A DNA stretch of 64,000 nucleotides, from NCBI RefSeq assembly GCF_017916515.1, contig NZ_JAFMTA010000001.1:1663127-1727126 (forward strand), written 5' to 3'. The notes under the pieces are model-generated. The model was given only the letters and a program-made list of their open reading frames with translations, did no database searches and was not told where the DNA came from. Each line of letters starts with the position of its first letter. The stretch's first letter is position 1. This stretch comes from Naasia sp. SYSU D00948 (GTDB taxonomy: Bacteria; Actinomycetota; Actinomycetes; Actinomycetales; Microbacteriaceae). Positions 39,037 through 48,697 of the stretch are shown in pieces. Both the position numbers and the translations under genes were made by a program.

Positions 39037-39159
39037 GGGGATGAGGCAACCGGGCGCGGCGTCCCCCTCCCCAGAGCGGGACGTCACCACGGATGTCCCG
39101 CCCGGATCGGGACACCGGTCCCGTGCGGTGCCCGCCACCCGCCTGCCACGATGAGGGCC

Positions 39160-40389
39160 ATGACCTCGCCCCGCGCCGCCGTGCCGCCCCGGTGGCAGGC
39201 CGGCGACCGCTGGCTCCCGGGCCTCCTCGTGACCCTCGGCATGGTGCTCGCCGTCGTCCTCGTCGACCTCCTCCTCATGGGGCTCTGGGGCGCGCAGCTC
39301 GGCGAGCGCAACGCCGCCATCCTGGCGGCGATCGCCGTGACGCTCGTGGTGGCCCCCCTGCACGACCGTCTCTCGCGCGGCGTCCGGCGTCTCCTGACCG
39401 GCCGGCGGGACACCTTCGAGGTCGTCTCGCGGCTCGCGGCGCGCATGGAGCGCGCAGCCGACGCCAAGGGCCGGCTCGACGACCTCGTGGCGGTCGTCGC
39501 CGAGTGCTTCTCCGCCTCCTACGTCGAGGTCCGCCTCGAGGGACGCCTCCGAACCGCGGAGGTCGCGCACACCGGCACGCCTTCCGGCGAGCCCCAGCGC
39601 TTTCCGCTCGAGTATCGCGGGGAGACGCTCGGCCACCTCCTCCTCGCCGGCGCCCGCCGCCTCAGCGCCCGCGATCGCGCGGTGCTCGCGGACCTCGTCC
39701 GGCTGGCGGCGGCGGCGATCGTGACCGCGGAGACGAGCGACGAGCTGCAGCGCATCCGCACGCGCCTCGTCGTCGCCCGTGAGGACGAGCGCGCCCGCCT
39801 GCACGGCGACCTGCACGACAACCTCGTGCCCCTGCTCGAGGGACTGCGGACGCGCTCGGCGGCGGCCCGGGACGGCGTCCGCCGCCGCGACCCCGCCGCC
39901 CGCGACGACATCGCTGCCGCGGTCTCGGCCGCCTCCTCGGCGGTCGACGACATCCGGCGCGTCGCCCAGGACCTGCGCCCGCCCGCGCTGGACGACCTCG
40001 GCCTGGCCCGCGCCCTCGATCAGCTCGCCGACCGCTACCGCGCACGGATCCCGCAGCTGACGCTGCACGCCGACCTGCCCGGATCCCGGCCCCCGGCGAT
40101 CGAGGTCGCGGTCTACCGGATCGTGGCCGACGCCCTCGAGACGGTGTCCCGGCGGGGACCCGCCGGGCCGGTCAGCGTGCGGGTCGAGGCCGACGGGGGA
40201 GTGCTCCGCGTGACGGCCCACGCGGCCGGCGTCGCCGACCTCGAGGGCGGACGCGGCCGCGCCGACGTCGATGCCCAGCGGGAGCGCGCCGAGGAGCTCG
40301 GCGGGACGTGGACCGTGAGCGAGGACGGGCAGGGCGCCGCCATCAGCGCCGTGCTGCCCGTGGACGAGGAGGTGGCCCGTGGCGCCTGA
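39160..40389 (+). CDS. Degenerate sensor histidine kinase (HisKA_3 without ATP site)
   Basis: 409 aa: two transmembrane helices (about residues 20-42 and 50-65), a GAF-like region (about 100-180), then the HisKA_3 H-box [20 protein letters not shown]. The following HATPase region is eroded: where the neighbour has EALANAARHA this protein has [10 protein letters not shown], and the DDGVGIG motif is absent. The end [15 protein letters not shown] still matches. It probably cannot bind ATP and may be phosphorylated in trans by the kinase it overlaps by 11 bp. CACGAT lies 7 nt before ATG 39160. Confidence 0.82.
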   Translation: MTSPRAAVPPRWQAGDRWLPGLLVTLGMVLAVVLVDLLLMGLWGAQLGERNAAILAAIAVTLVVAPLHDRLSRGVRRLLTGRRDTFEVVSRLAARMERAADAKGRLDDLVAVVAECFSASYVEVRLEGRLRTAEVAHTGTPSGEPQRFPLEYRGETLGHLLLAGARRLSARDRAVLADLVRLAAAAIVTAETSDELQRIRTRLVVAREDERARLHGDLHDNLVPLLEGLRTRSAAARDGVRRRDPAARDDIAAAVSAASSAVDDIRRVAQDLRPPALDDLGLARALDQLADRYRARIPQLTLHADLPGSRPPAIEVAVYRIVADALETVSRRGPAGPVSVRVEADGGVLRVTAHAAGVADLEGGRGRADVDAQRERAEELGGTWTVSEDGQGAAISAVLPVDEEVARGA

Positions 40390-42514
40390 CACCGCTCCTG
40401 CGATCGCGGCGCCCGCCGAAGCGCAGGCGCCCGCCACCGCTCCGGCACCCGCCACGCGGCTCGTCCGCGTCCTGAGCCTCACCGGGCTCGTCCTCACGCT
40501 CGTGAGCAGCGGCTTCGCGATCTTCTCCGACGTCGTCGTCGCGCGGGAGGGAGCGGCCTATGCGATGAGCCCCGGCTGGTCGGGCGCGCTCCCGGGACTC
40601 GCGCTCGCGATCCCGGGAGCCCTGCTCTTCTGGCGCCTGCCCTGGCATCCCATCGCGAGCACGTTCCTCCTCTTCGGCGTGCTCTGGGCGATGGACGGCG
40701 CCGCGAGCGCGTGGGTGAACCTGTCGTTCGCGCTGGACGCGGACCTGCCCGGCCTCGAGTTCGCCGTCTGGTTCTACACCCGGCTCGGCGCGATTCTGAT
40801 CCTCCCGTTCGTCCTCCTGCTCGTGCTCTTCCCCGACGGCCGCCTGCCGGAGCGCCCGTTCTGGCGCCTGCTCGGCTGGGTGGCCATCGTCGCTGCGCTG
40901 CTCCCGCCCGTCTACGCGATGTTCGTCCCGCCGAACGCCGGCCCGGCCTTCGAGAACGCGGACGCCCCGCCGCCCGAGCTCGTCGCGCTCGACGTGCTCT
41001 GGATCCGGACCCCGATCCCGGTCGAGGTCTGGACCGCGCTCGGGAAGGTCCTCGCTCCGGCGCTCGTGGTGGGCGGGGTCTCGGCGTTCCTCGTCCTGCT
41101 CAGCCGGTGGATCCGTGCCGACGCCGTCCGGCGCTCGCAGCTGCGCTGGCTCATCTGGGCCGGCTTCCTGCTCCTCGTCGTGGGCTTCATCGCCGAGAGC
41201 ATGCTCAGGGGCTGGGTCGCCGAGGGGCTCCTCACGGCCTCGCTCTGCCTGCTCTGCTTCGCGGTCGTGATCGCGGTGACGCGCTACCGGCTCTACGCGA
41301 TCGACAGCCTGTTCAGCTGGACGCTCGTCTACGGCGCCCTGGTCGCCGGCATCCTCGTCCTCGACGTCGGGATCGTCACGGTCGCGGGCAGCGTCCTCGG
41401 GGAGCAGAGCAGCGCGCTGCTGGCCGTCGTCCTCGTCGGCCTCGCCTTCGCGCCGATGCGCAACGCCCTCTTCCGCCTCGCGAACCGGCTCGTCTCCGGC
41501 CGCCGCTCCGACCCCTACGGCGTGGTGACCCGGCTCGCCGCCCGGCTCGAGGTGGCGCGCGGTCTCCCGGCCCAGCTCGAGGCCATCGCCGAGGCGGTGG
41601 CCGATGCGTTCGCGTCGCCGTCGGTCGAGCTGCGCGTGGAGCGAGGCGGACTCGTCGCGGTCGCGGCCCTGCACGGCTCGGACGCCGCCCGCACGGTGGA
41701 GCTCCCGCTCGAGTACCGGGGGACGGCGATCGGCCGGATCCTTCTGGCTCCGGGGCGTCGCCCCCGCCTCAGCGAGCGGGACCAGCGCCTCCTCGACGCG
41801 GTGATCCGGCAGGCCGCGGCGGCGGCCACGGAGGCGGAGGCGAGCGTCGAGCTGCGGCGCATCCGGCGCGAGCTCGTCCTCTCCCGCGAGGCGGAGCGGC
41901 TGCGCCTGCGCCGCGACCTGCACGACGGCCTGGGGCCGCTCGTGGCGAGCATCCGGCTCCGTGTCGAGACCGCGGCGAATCTGCTCGACTCGGCTCCCGA
42001 CTCCGCCGAGGCGCTCCTCGCGGGCGCCGCGGACGACGCGGCCGAGGCGGTGCGCGAGGTGCGCCGCATCGTCGACGGCCTGCGGCCGCCGGCGCTCGAC
42101 GACCTCGGGGTCGCCGGCGCGATCCGCGCTCAGGCGAACCGGTTCTCGGGTGAGCGGGGCCGGGTCCGGACGAGCATCGAGCTCTCGGGTGCGATGCCGG
42201 CCGCCGTCGAGATCGCCGCCTATCGGATCGTGTCCGAGGCGCTCGCGAACGCCGCCCGGCACGCCGGGGCGTCGCGGGTCGAGGTCGAGGTCGTCGGCAC
42301 GTCGGAGGGCGTCTCGCTGCGGATCGCCGACGACGGCGTCGGCATCGGCGACGCACCCCGCCTGGGCACCGGGCTCGCCTCCCAGCGGGAGCGCGCCGAG
42401 GAGCTGGGCGGCACATGGCGCGTGGCGCGGCGCCCGGACGGCGGCACGGAGGTCGTAGCGTGGCTTCCCGTCGCGGAGCAGCGCGAGGAACAGGAGATGG
42501 CGCATGTCGGATGA
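40379..42514 (+). CDS. Multi-pass sensor histidine kinase (NarL-system type)
   Basis: 711-aa membrane kinase. About eight transmembrane segments within residues 25-360, a GAF-like domain (about 370-470), HisKA_3 H-box RLRLRRDLHDGLGPLVAS (about 512), and an intact HATPase_c with EALANAARHA and DDGVGIGDAPRLGTG. Autophosphorylates on the His and passes phosphate to the LuxR-type regulator whose start it overlaps by 11 bp. Signal unknown; the many-helix sensor suggests a membrane or lipid cue (inference). Confidence 0.92.
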   Translation: MAPDTAPAIAAPAEAQAPATAPAPATRLVRVLSLTGLVLTLVSSGFAIFSDVVVAREGAAYAMSPGWSGALPGLALAIPGALLFWRLPWHPIASTFLLFGVLWAMDGAASAWVNLSFALDADLPGLEFAVWFYTRLGAILILPFVLLLVLFPDGRLPERPFWRLLGWVAIVAALLPPVYAMFVPPNAGPAFENADAPPPELVALDVLWIRTPIPVEVWTALGKVLAPALVVGGVSAFLVLLSRWIRADAVRRSQLRWLIWAGFLLLVVGFIAESMLRGWVAEGLLTASLCLLCFAVVIAVTRYRLYAIDSLFSWTLVYGALVAGILVLDVGIVTVAGSVLGEQSSALLAVVLVGLAFAPMRNALFRLANRLVSGRRSDPYGVVTRLAARLEVARGLPAQLEAIAEAVADAFASPSVELRVERGGLVAVAALHGSDAARTVELPLEYRGTAIGRILLAPGRRPRLSERDQRLLDAVIRQAAAAATEAEASVELRRIRRELVLSREAERLRLRRDLHDGLGPLVASIRLRVETAANLLDSAPDSAEALLAGAADDAAEAVREVRRIVDGLRPPALDDLGVAGAIRAQANRFSGERGRVRTSIELSGAMPAAVEIAAYRIVSEALANAARHAGASRVEVEVVGTSEGVSLRIADDGVGIGDAPRLGTGLASQRERAEELGGTWRVARRPDGGTEVVAWLPVAEQREEQEMAHVG

Positions 42515-43166
42515 CGAGGTGCTCCGGGTGGTGCTGGTCGACGACCACCCGATCTACCGCCAGGGGCTCGCCGCCCTGCTCGGCTCGCTCGGCGGCGTCA
42601 CCGTGGTGGGCACGGCCGCCGACGGAGCCGAGGCGGTCGAGGTCGCGCGCGCCGAGCAGCCCGACGTCATCGTGATGGACGTGCAGATGCCCGGCATGGA
42701 CGGCATCGAGGCCACCCGGCGGATCACCGCCGAGAGCCCCCACATCGGCGTCGTCGTCCTCACGATGTCCGAGGACGACGAGACCGTCTTCCAGGCGATG
42801 CGGGCCGGAGCGCGTGGCTACCTCCTCAAGGGAGCGGGCCAGGAGGAGATCCTCCGCGCCATGCGGTCGGTCGCGGCCGGCGAGGCCGTGTTCGGCCAGG
42901 CGCTCGCGCGGCGCGTCGCGGACTTCTTCGCCGGCACCGCGTCCGCGCCATCCGCGGCGGCGAGCCCGTTCCCGCAGCTGACCGCCCGCGAGCAGGAGAT
43001 CCTCGACCTGCTGGCCGCGGGACGGAGCAACCCGCAGATCGCGCAGGCCCTGTTCCTGTCGCCGAAGACCGTGCGCAACAACGTGTCGAACATCTTCGCG
43101 AAGCTCCACGTCGCCGATCGAGCGGAGGCGATCATCCGCGCCCGGGACGCGGGTCTCGGCCGCTAG
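42504..43166 (+). CDS. LuxR/NarL-family response regulator
   Basis: 220 aa. Receiver domain with VLVDDHPIYRQGL and the phospho-Asp in VIVMDVQMPGMDG (about residue 59), Thr in LTMSED and Lys in YLLKGA. The LuxR-type HTH at about 150-210 includes LTAREQEILDLLAAGRSNPQIA. Co-transcribed with the two kinases; targets are not evident here. Confidence 0.95.
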   Translation: MSDDEVLRVVLVDDHPIYRQGLAALLGSLGGVTVVGTAADGAEAVEVARAEQPDVIVMDVQMPGMDGIEATRRITAESPHIGVVVLTMSEDDETVFQAMRAGARGYLLKGAGQEEILRAMRSVAAGEAVFGQALARRVADFFAGTASAPSAAASPFPQLTAREQEILDLLAAGRSNPQIAQALFLSPKTVRNNVSNIFAKLHVADRAEAIIRARDAGLGR

Positions 43167-43215
43167 CCGGAATGCCGAGGAGCGCGTCCCGCGACCAGGC
43201 GGGAGAATCGTCCGC

Positions 43216-43539
43216 ATGGCCTCTTCCGACCCCATCGTCGTCACCGCCGTCTTCACGCCCGCCGAGGGGCGGCGTGACGAGCTCGTCCGCCGCCTCCGCC
43301 CCGCCATCGCGGAGGTCCACGAGGAGGAGGGGTGCCGGCTGTACGCGATCCATGACGCCCCGGACGGCACCATCGTCATGATCGAGAAGTGGGACTCCGA
43401 GGAGCTGCTCGACGCCCACGGCGCGGGCGAGCCCGTCAAGCGGCTGGGCGCCGCGATCGCCGACGTCATCGCGGCCCCGGTCGTCGTGACGCGCCTGCGT
43501 CCCATCCCGGCCGGGACGGAGCACCAGGGCGCGCTCTGA
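43216..43539 (+). CDS. Antibiotic biosynthesis monooxygenase (ABM) domain protein
   Basis: 107-aa dimeric ferredoxin-like protein of the YgiN/ABM type, often cofactor-free quinol monooxygenase. It shows VTAVFTPAEGRRDELVRRLRP, the conserved Glu-Glu-Gly-Cys turn, and MIEKWDSEELLDAH. A GAGAAT box ends 7 nt before the ATG. Substrate unknown. Confidence 0.85.
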   Translation: MASSDPIVVTAVFTPAEGRRDELVRRLRPAIAEVHEEEGCRLYAIHDAPDGTIVMIEKWDSEELLDAHGAGEPVKRLGAAIADVIAAPVVVTRLRPIPAGTEHQGAL

Positions 43540-43553
43540 CGGCGTCCCGCCCC

Positions 43554-44198
43554 TCAGCCGGCGGATGCGGAGCGGTTCCAGAGCTCCGGCAGCGTGACCC
43601 CGAGCCGGTGCAGCATCCGCCGCAGCGTCGGCAGCGACAGCCCCACGACGGTGGACGGGTCGCCCTCGATGCGGTCGATGAACGGCCCGCCGAGGCTGTC
43701 GATCGTGAAGGCGCCGGCGACCGCCAGCGGCTCGCCGGTCGCGATGTACGCGTCGATCTCGTCGTCCCGGATGTCCTGCGCGAAGGTGACCGACGCGGTC
43801 GCGACCTCGCCCACCGCCTCGCCCGTGCCGCCGTCCCGGGCGTCGATGAGCCAGTGCCCGGAGTGCAGCAGACCGGTCCGCCCGCGCTGGCGCAGCCAGC
43901 GCTCACGGGCGATGTCCGGGCGGTGCGGCTTCCCGTACACGGAGCCGTCCAGCTCGAAGGCCGAGTCGCCGCCGAGCACCAGGCCGTCGAGGCCCTCGGT
44001 GCCGGCCGCCACCGCCTCCGCCTTGGCGCGGGCCAGCAGCAGGACCATGCCGGTGGGCGAGATCGGGCCGTGCTGCCGCTCCGCCTCGGCGACCGCGGCC
44101 GGCTCGTCCACGGACGACGGCAGGACGACCGGCTCGATCCCCGCCGAGCGGAGGAGGGTGAGCCGGGCGGGGGACGTGGAGGCGAGGTAGAGGCGCAT
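43554..44198 (-). CDS. maf: Maf-family nucleotide pyrophosphatase
   Basis: House-cleaning enzyme hydrolysing non-canonical or methylated nucleoside triphosphates. It starts MRLYLASTSPARLTLLRSAGI with the SxSPAR signature, has LLARAKAEAVA and GGDSAFELDG where the catalytic Asp lies, and GKPHRP further on. 214 aa. Starts at 44198, 45 bp from the divergent methyltransferase gene, and converges on the ABM gene. Confidence 0.92.
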   Translation of the reverse strand: MRLYLASTSPARLTLLRSAGIEPVVLPSSVDEPAAVAEAERQHGPISPTGMVLLLARAKAEAVAAGTEGLDGLVLGGDSAFELDGSVYGKPHRPDIARERWLRQRGRTGLLHSGHWLIDARDGGTGEAVGEVATASVTFAQDIRDDEIDAYIATGEPLAVAGAFTIDSLGGPFIDRIEGDPSTVVGLSLPTLRRMLHRLGVTLPELWNRSASAG

Positions 44199-44243
44199 GG
44201 CTGCTCCCGGACCGGCCCTGCTGGCCTGTGTCATGCTCGACGG

Positions 44244-45473
44244 GTGGCGGAATCGGAGGGCACCGAGCTCGAGCTCGAGATCACCAACGTAGCCCACGGC
44301 GGTGTCTTCGTGGCCCGGCACGAGGGCCGCGTGGTCTTCGTCGCCGACACGCTTCCCGGGGAGCGGGTCCTCGCCCGCGTGGTCGACGATCGCCACGACC
44401 GGTACTGGCGCGCCGACACGGTCCGGGTGCTGCAGCCCTCGCCGGACCGGAGGCCCCACGTCTGGGCGGAGGCCGAGGTGACCCGGGACCCGGACGAGCG
44501 GCCGGGCGGCGCGGAGTTCGGACACATCGCCCCCGTCCGTCAGCGGGAGCTCAAGCGGCAGGTGCTCGAGGAGAACCTGCGGCGCATGGCGGACGTCGAC
44601 ACGGAGGTCCCGGTCGCCGCGCTTCCCGGGCCGGAGGACGGGACGGGCTGGCGCTCCCGCGTCCGCCTCCACGTGGACGCGGACGGACGGATCGGACCCT
44701 ACGCGGCCAGGTCCCATCGGGTCATCGAGGTCGCCGACCTCCCTCTCGCGGCCCCGCCCCTGCAGGAGGCGGCGCCGCTCGGGCAGCGCCGTCCCGGCGG
44801 CAGGTCCGTCGACCTCGTGCTTCCCTCGGACGGAGCGGCGCGGGTCGTCGCCGACGGTGACGCCGGCGGGCAGACCATTCTCGAGCGGGTCGGCGAGCGC
44901 TCGTTCCGCCTAGACCTCCTCGGCTTCTGGCAGGTGCACGTCGCCGCGGCCGCCACCCTGAGCGACGCCGTGCGCCGCGCGGTCGACGACCAGCTCTTCG
45001 ACCCCTCGGCGGCGAACCTCGACCTCTACGGCGGCGTGGGCCTGCTCGCGGCGGCGGTCGGTGACCGCTTCGGCGCGGGGACGCGGATCACGAGCGTCGA
45101 GTCCGACGAGCGCGCCACCGCGCACGCGCAGGAGAACCTCGCCGACTGGGTGGGGGCGAGCGCCGTCACGGCACGGGTCGACCGGTACCTCGGCCGGCTC
45201 GAGCGGGAGGCGAGCCGGGCCCAGCGATCGCGCCTCCAGCGGTCGACCGTCGTGCTCGATCCGCCGCGGTCCGGGGCCGGCAAGGACGTCGTCCGCGCGC
45301 TCGGCGCCCTGCGCCCCGCGCAGATCGTCTACGTCGCCTGCGATCCCGTCGCCCTCGCTCGGGACGTGGGCTCGCTGCGGCGCCTGGGGTACGAATTGCG
45401 GGGCGTCGCGGGCTTCGACCTGTTCCCCAGCACTCACCACGTCGAGGCGGTCGCGAGCCTGACACGCGCGTGA
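44244..45473 (+). CDS. TrmA/RlmD-type RNA m5U methyltransferase
   Basis: 409-aa SAM-dependent methyltransferase. The N-terminal TRAM-like domain (ELEITNVAHGGVFVARHEGRVVF) binds RNA; the Rossmann domain has LDLYGGVGLLAAA, DPPRSGAGKDVV and the catalytic-Cys motif VYVACDPVALARD. The Fe-S cysteine cluster of RlmD is not obvious. Targets U in tRNA or 23S rRNA. CATGCT (44232-44237) lies 6 nt before the GTG, supporting this start. Confidence 0.88.
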   Translation: MAESEGTELELEITNVAHGGVFVARHEGRVVFVADTLPGERVLARVVDDRHDRYWRADTVRVLQPSPDRRPHVWAEAEVTRDPDERPGGAEFGHIAPVRQRELKRQVLEENLRRMADVDTEVPVAALPGPEDGTGWRSRVRLHVDADGRIGPYAARSHRVIEVADLPLAAPPLQEAAPLGQRRPGGRSVDLVLPSDGAARVVADGDAGGQTILERVGERSFRLDLLGFWQVHVAAAATLSDAVRRAVDDQLFDPSAANLDLYGGVGLLAAAVGDRFGAGTRITSVESDERATAHAQENLADWVGASAVTARVDRYLGRLEREASRAQRSRLQRSTVVLDPPRSGAGKDVVRALGALRPAQIVYVACDPVALARDVGSLRRLGYELRGVAGFDLFPSTHHVEAVASLTRA

Positions 45474-45546
45474 GCCCGCCCTGATCCGGTCGCCGAGTAG
45501 GTAGAAAGGTACGTACACCGGATCTGCTCGGGGGCCGATCCGGGCT

Positions 45547-45591
45547 CCAGTTCCGCATCAGCGCGCGGGAGATCCACGCGCCGCGAACTGG
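45547..45591. other. Large hairpin upstream of response-regulator promoter
   Basis: CCAGTTC (45547-45553) pairs with GAACTGG (45585-45591), and GCGCG (45561-45565) with CGCGC (45577-45581). It lies about 40 bp upstream of TACGAT (45630-45635), the likely -10 of the next operon, so it may be an operator or a terminator of the methyltransferase gene. Confidence 0.4.
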
Positions 45592-45676
45592 GGACGTGCG
45601 GATGGGGTACAGGATGGGGGTCCGCACTCTACGATGTTTGCGCGGGGCGAACAGCGCTCCGGGGGAAAGGGTGGCG

Positions 45677-46402
45677 GTGGTGCGCACGATGGAACGACTC
45701 GGCGTCGACTCGGACGTGAGCGCTCCGGTCGAGGATCGCGTTCAGCACGTCCGCGTCGCGGCAGTGGATGACCACGAGTCGGTGCGGCTGGGGCTACGCG
45801 CCGCCTGCATCGACGCCGGCTACGAATTCATCGAGGAGGCGGCGAACGTCGACGACCTGGTCGCGGCGCTGCGCGGCCGGGAGTGCGACGTCGTCGTGCT
45901 CGACCTCTCGCTCGGCGACGGCTCGACCGTCACCGAGAACGTGAAGAAGATCCAGGCGACGGGCGCCGGCGTCCTGGTCCACAGCATCGCGGACCGCGTC
46001 GCGAGCGTCCGGGAGGCGCTGGCCGCCGGTGCGGCGGGCGTCATCCCCAAGTCGGCGGCGACGCAGACCGTGATGGCCGCGATCAGCACCGTCGCGCGCG
46101 GCGAGGTTCTGAACAACCTCGAGTGGGCGAGCGCGATCGACGCGGACGCCGACTTCGCGAAGGCGCAGCTGGGCCGTCGAGAGCGCGACGTGCTGCACCT
46201 CTACGCCTCCGGTCTGCCGCTCAAGATGGTCGCGGCGCAGCTCGGGATCGCCGCCTCGACGGCCCGCGAGTATCTGGACCGCATCCGCGTGAAGTACGTG
46301 GAGGTGGGCCGCCCGGCGCCGACCAAGGTGGACCTGCTGCGGCGCGCGGTGGAGGACGGGATCCTGCCGGGACTGGATCCGGACTCCGGCGATGAGCGGT
46401 AG
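45677..46402 (+). CDS. Response regulator with LuxR-like HTH
   Basis: About 241 aa. Receiver with VAAVDDHESVRLGL, phospho-Asp in DVVVLDLSLGDG, and Lys in GVIPKSA; C-terminal HTH LGRRERDVLHLYASGLPLKMVAAQLGIA. GTG 45677 lies 6 nt after GGGGGAAAGG; ATG 45689 and upstream in-frame codons are alternatives. It overlaps the kinase gene by 11 bp. Confidence 0.88.
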   Translation: MVRTMERLGVDSDVSAPVEDRVQHVRVAAVDDHESVRLGLRAACIDAGYEFIEEAANVDDLVAALRGRECDVVVLDLSLGDGSTVTENVKKIQATGAGVLVHSIADRVASVREALAAGAAGVIPKSAATQTVMAAISTVARGEVLNNLEWASAIDADADFAKAQLGRRERDVLHLYASGLPLKMVAAQLGIAASTAREYLDRIRVKYVEVGRPAPTKVDLLRRAVEDGILPGLDPDSGDER

Positions 46403-47654
46403 CCCTTCCGGCACCGCTGCTCCCCCCGAGGTCCGCGCCCCCGCGAACCCGATCACCTCCGGGCAGCTGGAGGTGGCGCTCACTCGCGTGGCGAGCATCT
46501 TCGGCGTGCTCGTCGCGCTGCAGACCGTGCCGGCGCTGCTCAGCCAGATCGGCGCGATGAACTCCGCCGCGGGACTCGCGACGGTCGTCGTGCTCTTCGG
46601 ATGCCTCGCTCTCGCCGGGCTCGCGGCCTTCTTCCGCCAATGGACCGCGCGGACGTTCGCGCTCTTCGCGGTCGTCTACCTCCTCGCCCTGCTGTTCTGG
46701 CAGCCGATCGTCGCGGGGCCGCTGCCGGGCGACGACGCTCCCTGGATCTACTACCTCTGCAACGTGGCGACCGGCTTCGTCGCCATCGCCGCCCGCCGCG
46801 CCTGGTGGGTCGCGGCCGCCTATACGGTCGCCGTGCCGGGAGTCATCACCTGGGTCCGCACCCTGCCGAGCGGCGGCGGCGTGAGCATCGACAAGGCGGT
46901 GCTCGACGGGCTGTACTGCTTCTTCCTCGGCTCCGTCGTGCTCGTGATCGCCGTCGCCCTCCGCCAGGCGGCCGCGAGCGTCGACAAGGCTCAGGGGGAT
47001 GCGCTCGCGAGCTACAGCGAGGCGGTCCGCCACAACGCCACGGAGTCCGAGCGGGTGCGAGTCGACGCGCTCGTCCATGACAGCGTGCTCACGACGCTGC
47101 TGAGCGCGGCCCGTGCCCGGACCGCCGAGTCGCAGGCCCTCACGGCTCGCATGGCGCGCAACGCGATGCGGCACCTGAGCGAGGCCGAGACGAGCTTCCC
47201 GACCGGGCCGGCCGACATCCCGCTCACCGTCCTCGCCGGGCGCCTCCGGCTCGAGGTCGCCGAGCTCCCGGCCGCCTTCGACGTCCACATGCGCGGCCTC
47301 GGCGAGGGCTCCGTTCCGGAGCCGGTGGCCGAGGCGATCGTCGCCGCGGCGACTCAGGCGATGGTGAACAGTGTCAACCACGCGGGCGGCGGCTCGCACG
47401 TCGTCCGCTCGCTCAAGGTGACGGCGGTGCCGGGCGGCGTCTGCGTGCGCGTCCACGACACCGGGCACGGGTTCGACCCGCAGTCCATCCCGGTGGAGCG
47501 ACTGGGTGTGCGGACCTCGATCATCCGGCGGATGGAGGACGTGGGCGGCACCGCGACCGTCACCTCCCGCCCTGGCCACGGGACCACGGTCGACCTCGAG
47601 TGGACGGCGCCCGAGGGCGCGGACGCGGCCGGCCCGGGGGAGTGGACGGCATGA
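46392..47654 (+). CDS. Membrane sensor histidine kinase
   Basis: 420 aa. About six transmembrane helices in residues 30-195, a short coiled linker, an H-box-like VRVDALVHDSVLTTLLSAA (about 225), and an HATPase_c with QAMVNSVNHAGG as N-box and VHDTGHGFDPQ as G1. It resembles the LiaS/DesK-like kinases of actinobacteria. Its stop overlaps the next start (ATGA). Confidence 0.88.
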   Translation: MSGSPSGTAAPPEVRAPANPITSGQLEVALTRVASIFGVLVALQTVPALLSQIGAMNSAAGLATVVVLFGCLALAGLAAFFRQWTARTFALFAVVYLLALLFWQPIVAGPLPGDDAPWIYYLCNVATGFVAIAARRAWWVAAAYTVAVPGVITWVRTLPSGGGVSIDKAVLDGLYCFFLGSVVLVIAVALRQAAASVDKAQGDALASYSEAVRHNATESERVRVDALVHDSVLTTLLSAARARTAESQALTARMARNAMRHLSEAETSFPTGPADIPLTVLAGRLRLEVAELPAAFDVHMRGLGEGSVPEPVAEAIVAAATQAMVNSVNHAGGGSHVVRSLKVTAVPGGVCVRVHDTGHGFDPQSIPVERLGVRTSIIRRMEDVGGTATVTSRPGHGTTVDLEWTAPEGADAAGPGEWTA

Positions 47655-48697
47655 TCTCGCTGCCCCGCGGTCTCGTCCTCGCGCTCGGCGCGCTGTTCTC
47701 GGCCTACCACCTCGTCCTCGCCGTGTACGACCTCGGCGAGTCCGCGAGCGTGGGCCCCGTCATCGCGGCGATGGTCCTGTACGCCGCGGCCACCACGATC
47801 AGCCTGTGGCCCACCAGTCCCGTGTCGATGCCCTACTGGCTGGCGTCGTTCAACGTCGGCGTGACGGCCGCGATGTGCTTCCTCGTCACCAGCCAGCTGG
47901 ACCCCGAGGTCGAGAACAGCTACGGGACCTGGCACGTGGCGGCGATCGGCACGCTGATGACGATCACCGCCGTCCGCCGCCGGTTCGTCTTCGCCTGGGC
48001 CGGGATCGCGGTGCTGACGCTGCAGACGCTGGTGTGGGCGGGGCCGGACGCCCTCGCCCGCACCGGGGTCATCGGCGACATCGTCTGGGTGGCGATGTCG
48101 CACATGATCGCCAACGCCCTCGCGAAGGCGACGCGGGACGCCCGGCAGTTCGCCCTCGCCGAGCAGGAGGCGGCCGACTGGCGGGCCGCGCAGGAGGCCC
48201 ACCTCAGCGAGCGGCAGATCCGACTGGGCCGGATGAGTCGCGTCTCGCTGCCGATGCTGCAGCGGATCGCGCTGTCCGGCGGCGATCTGACCGAGGAGGA
48301 GCGCCGCGAGTGCTTCGCGCTCGAGGGCGCCCTGCGAGACGAGATCCGGGGCCGCCGGCTCCTCAACGACGCGGTCCGCGAGCAGATCATGATCGCTCGG
48401 CGCAACGGCACCAGCGTCCAGCTCCTCGATGAGGGCGGCCTCGACGACCTCGGCGACGCGGAGCTCGACCGCGTGCTCAACCGTCTGGCCGAGGTGCTGC
48501 GCGGGGTTCGGACCGACCGGCTCATCATCCGCGCGGTGCCGGCGGGATCGAGCACCGCGGTCACCGTCGTGGGGCTCACGACGGTGGACGACGGCAGCGC
48601 CAGCGCTCTGTCCCACGACCACGACGACGAGGTCGACCTGTGGGCGGAGATCCCGCGCGAAGGAGCCCTCGAGGCATCCCCGGCCGGTCGCGGCTGA
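47651..48697 (+). CDS. Membrane partner protein resembling a degenerate kinase
   Basis: 348 aa. Five or six transmembrane helices (about residues 5-165), then a charged helical linker (FALAEQEAADWRAAQEAHL) and a cytoplasmic domain (about 185-340). That domain has the position and size of a dimerisation/ATPase unit but shows no H-, N- or G-box. Translationally coupled to the kinase. It may act as a co-sensor or kinase modulator; the family is not recognised. Confidence 0.7.
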   Translation: MISLPRGLVLALGALFSAYHLVLAVYDLGESASVGPVIAAMVLYAAATTISLWPTSPVSMPYWLASFNVGVTAAMCFLVTSQLDPEVENSYGTWHVAAIGTLMTITAVRRRFVFAWAGIAVLTLQTLVWAGPDALARTGVIGDIVWVAMSHMIANALAKATRDARQFALAEQEAADWRAAQEAHLSERQIRLGRMSRVSLPMLQRIALSGGDLTEEERRECFALEGALRDEIRGRRLLNDAVREQIMIARRNGTSVQLLDEGGLDDLGDAELDRVLNRLAEVLRGVRTDRLIIRAVPAGSSTAVTVVGLTTVDDGSASALSHDHDDEVDLWAEIPREGALEASPAGRG

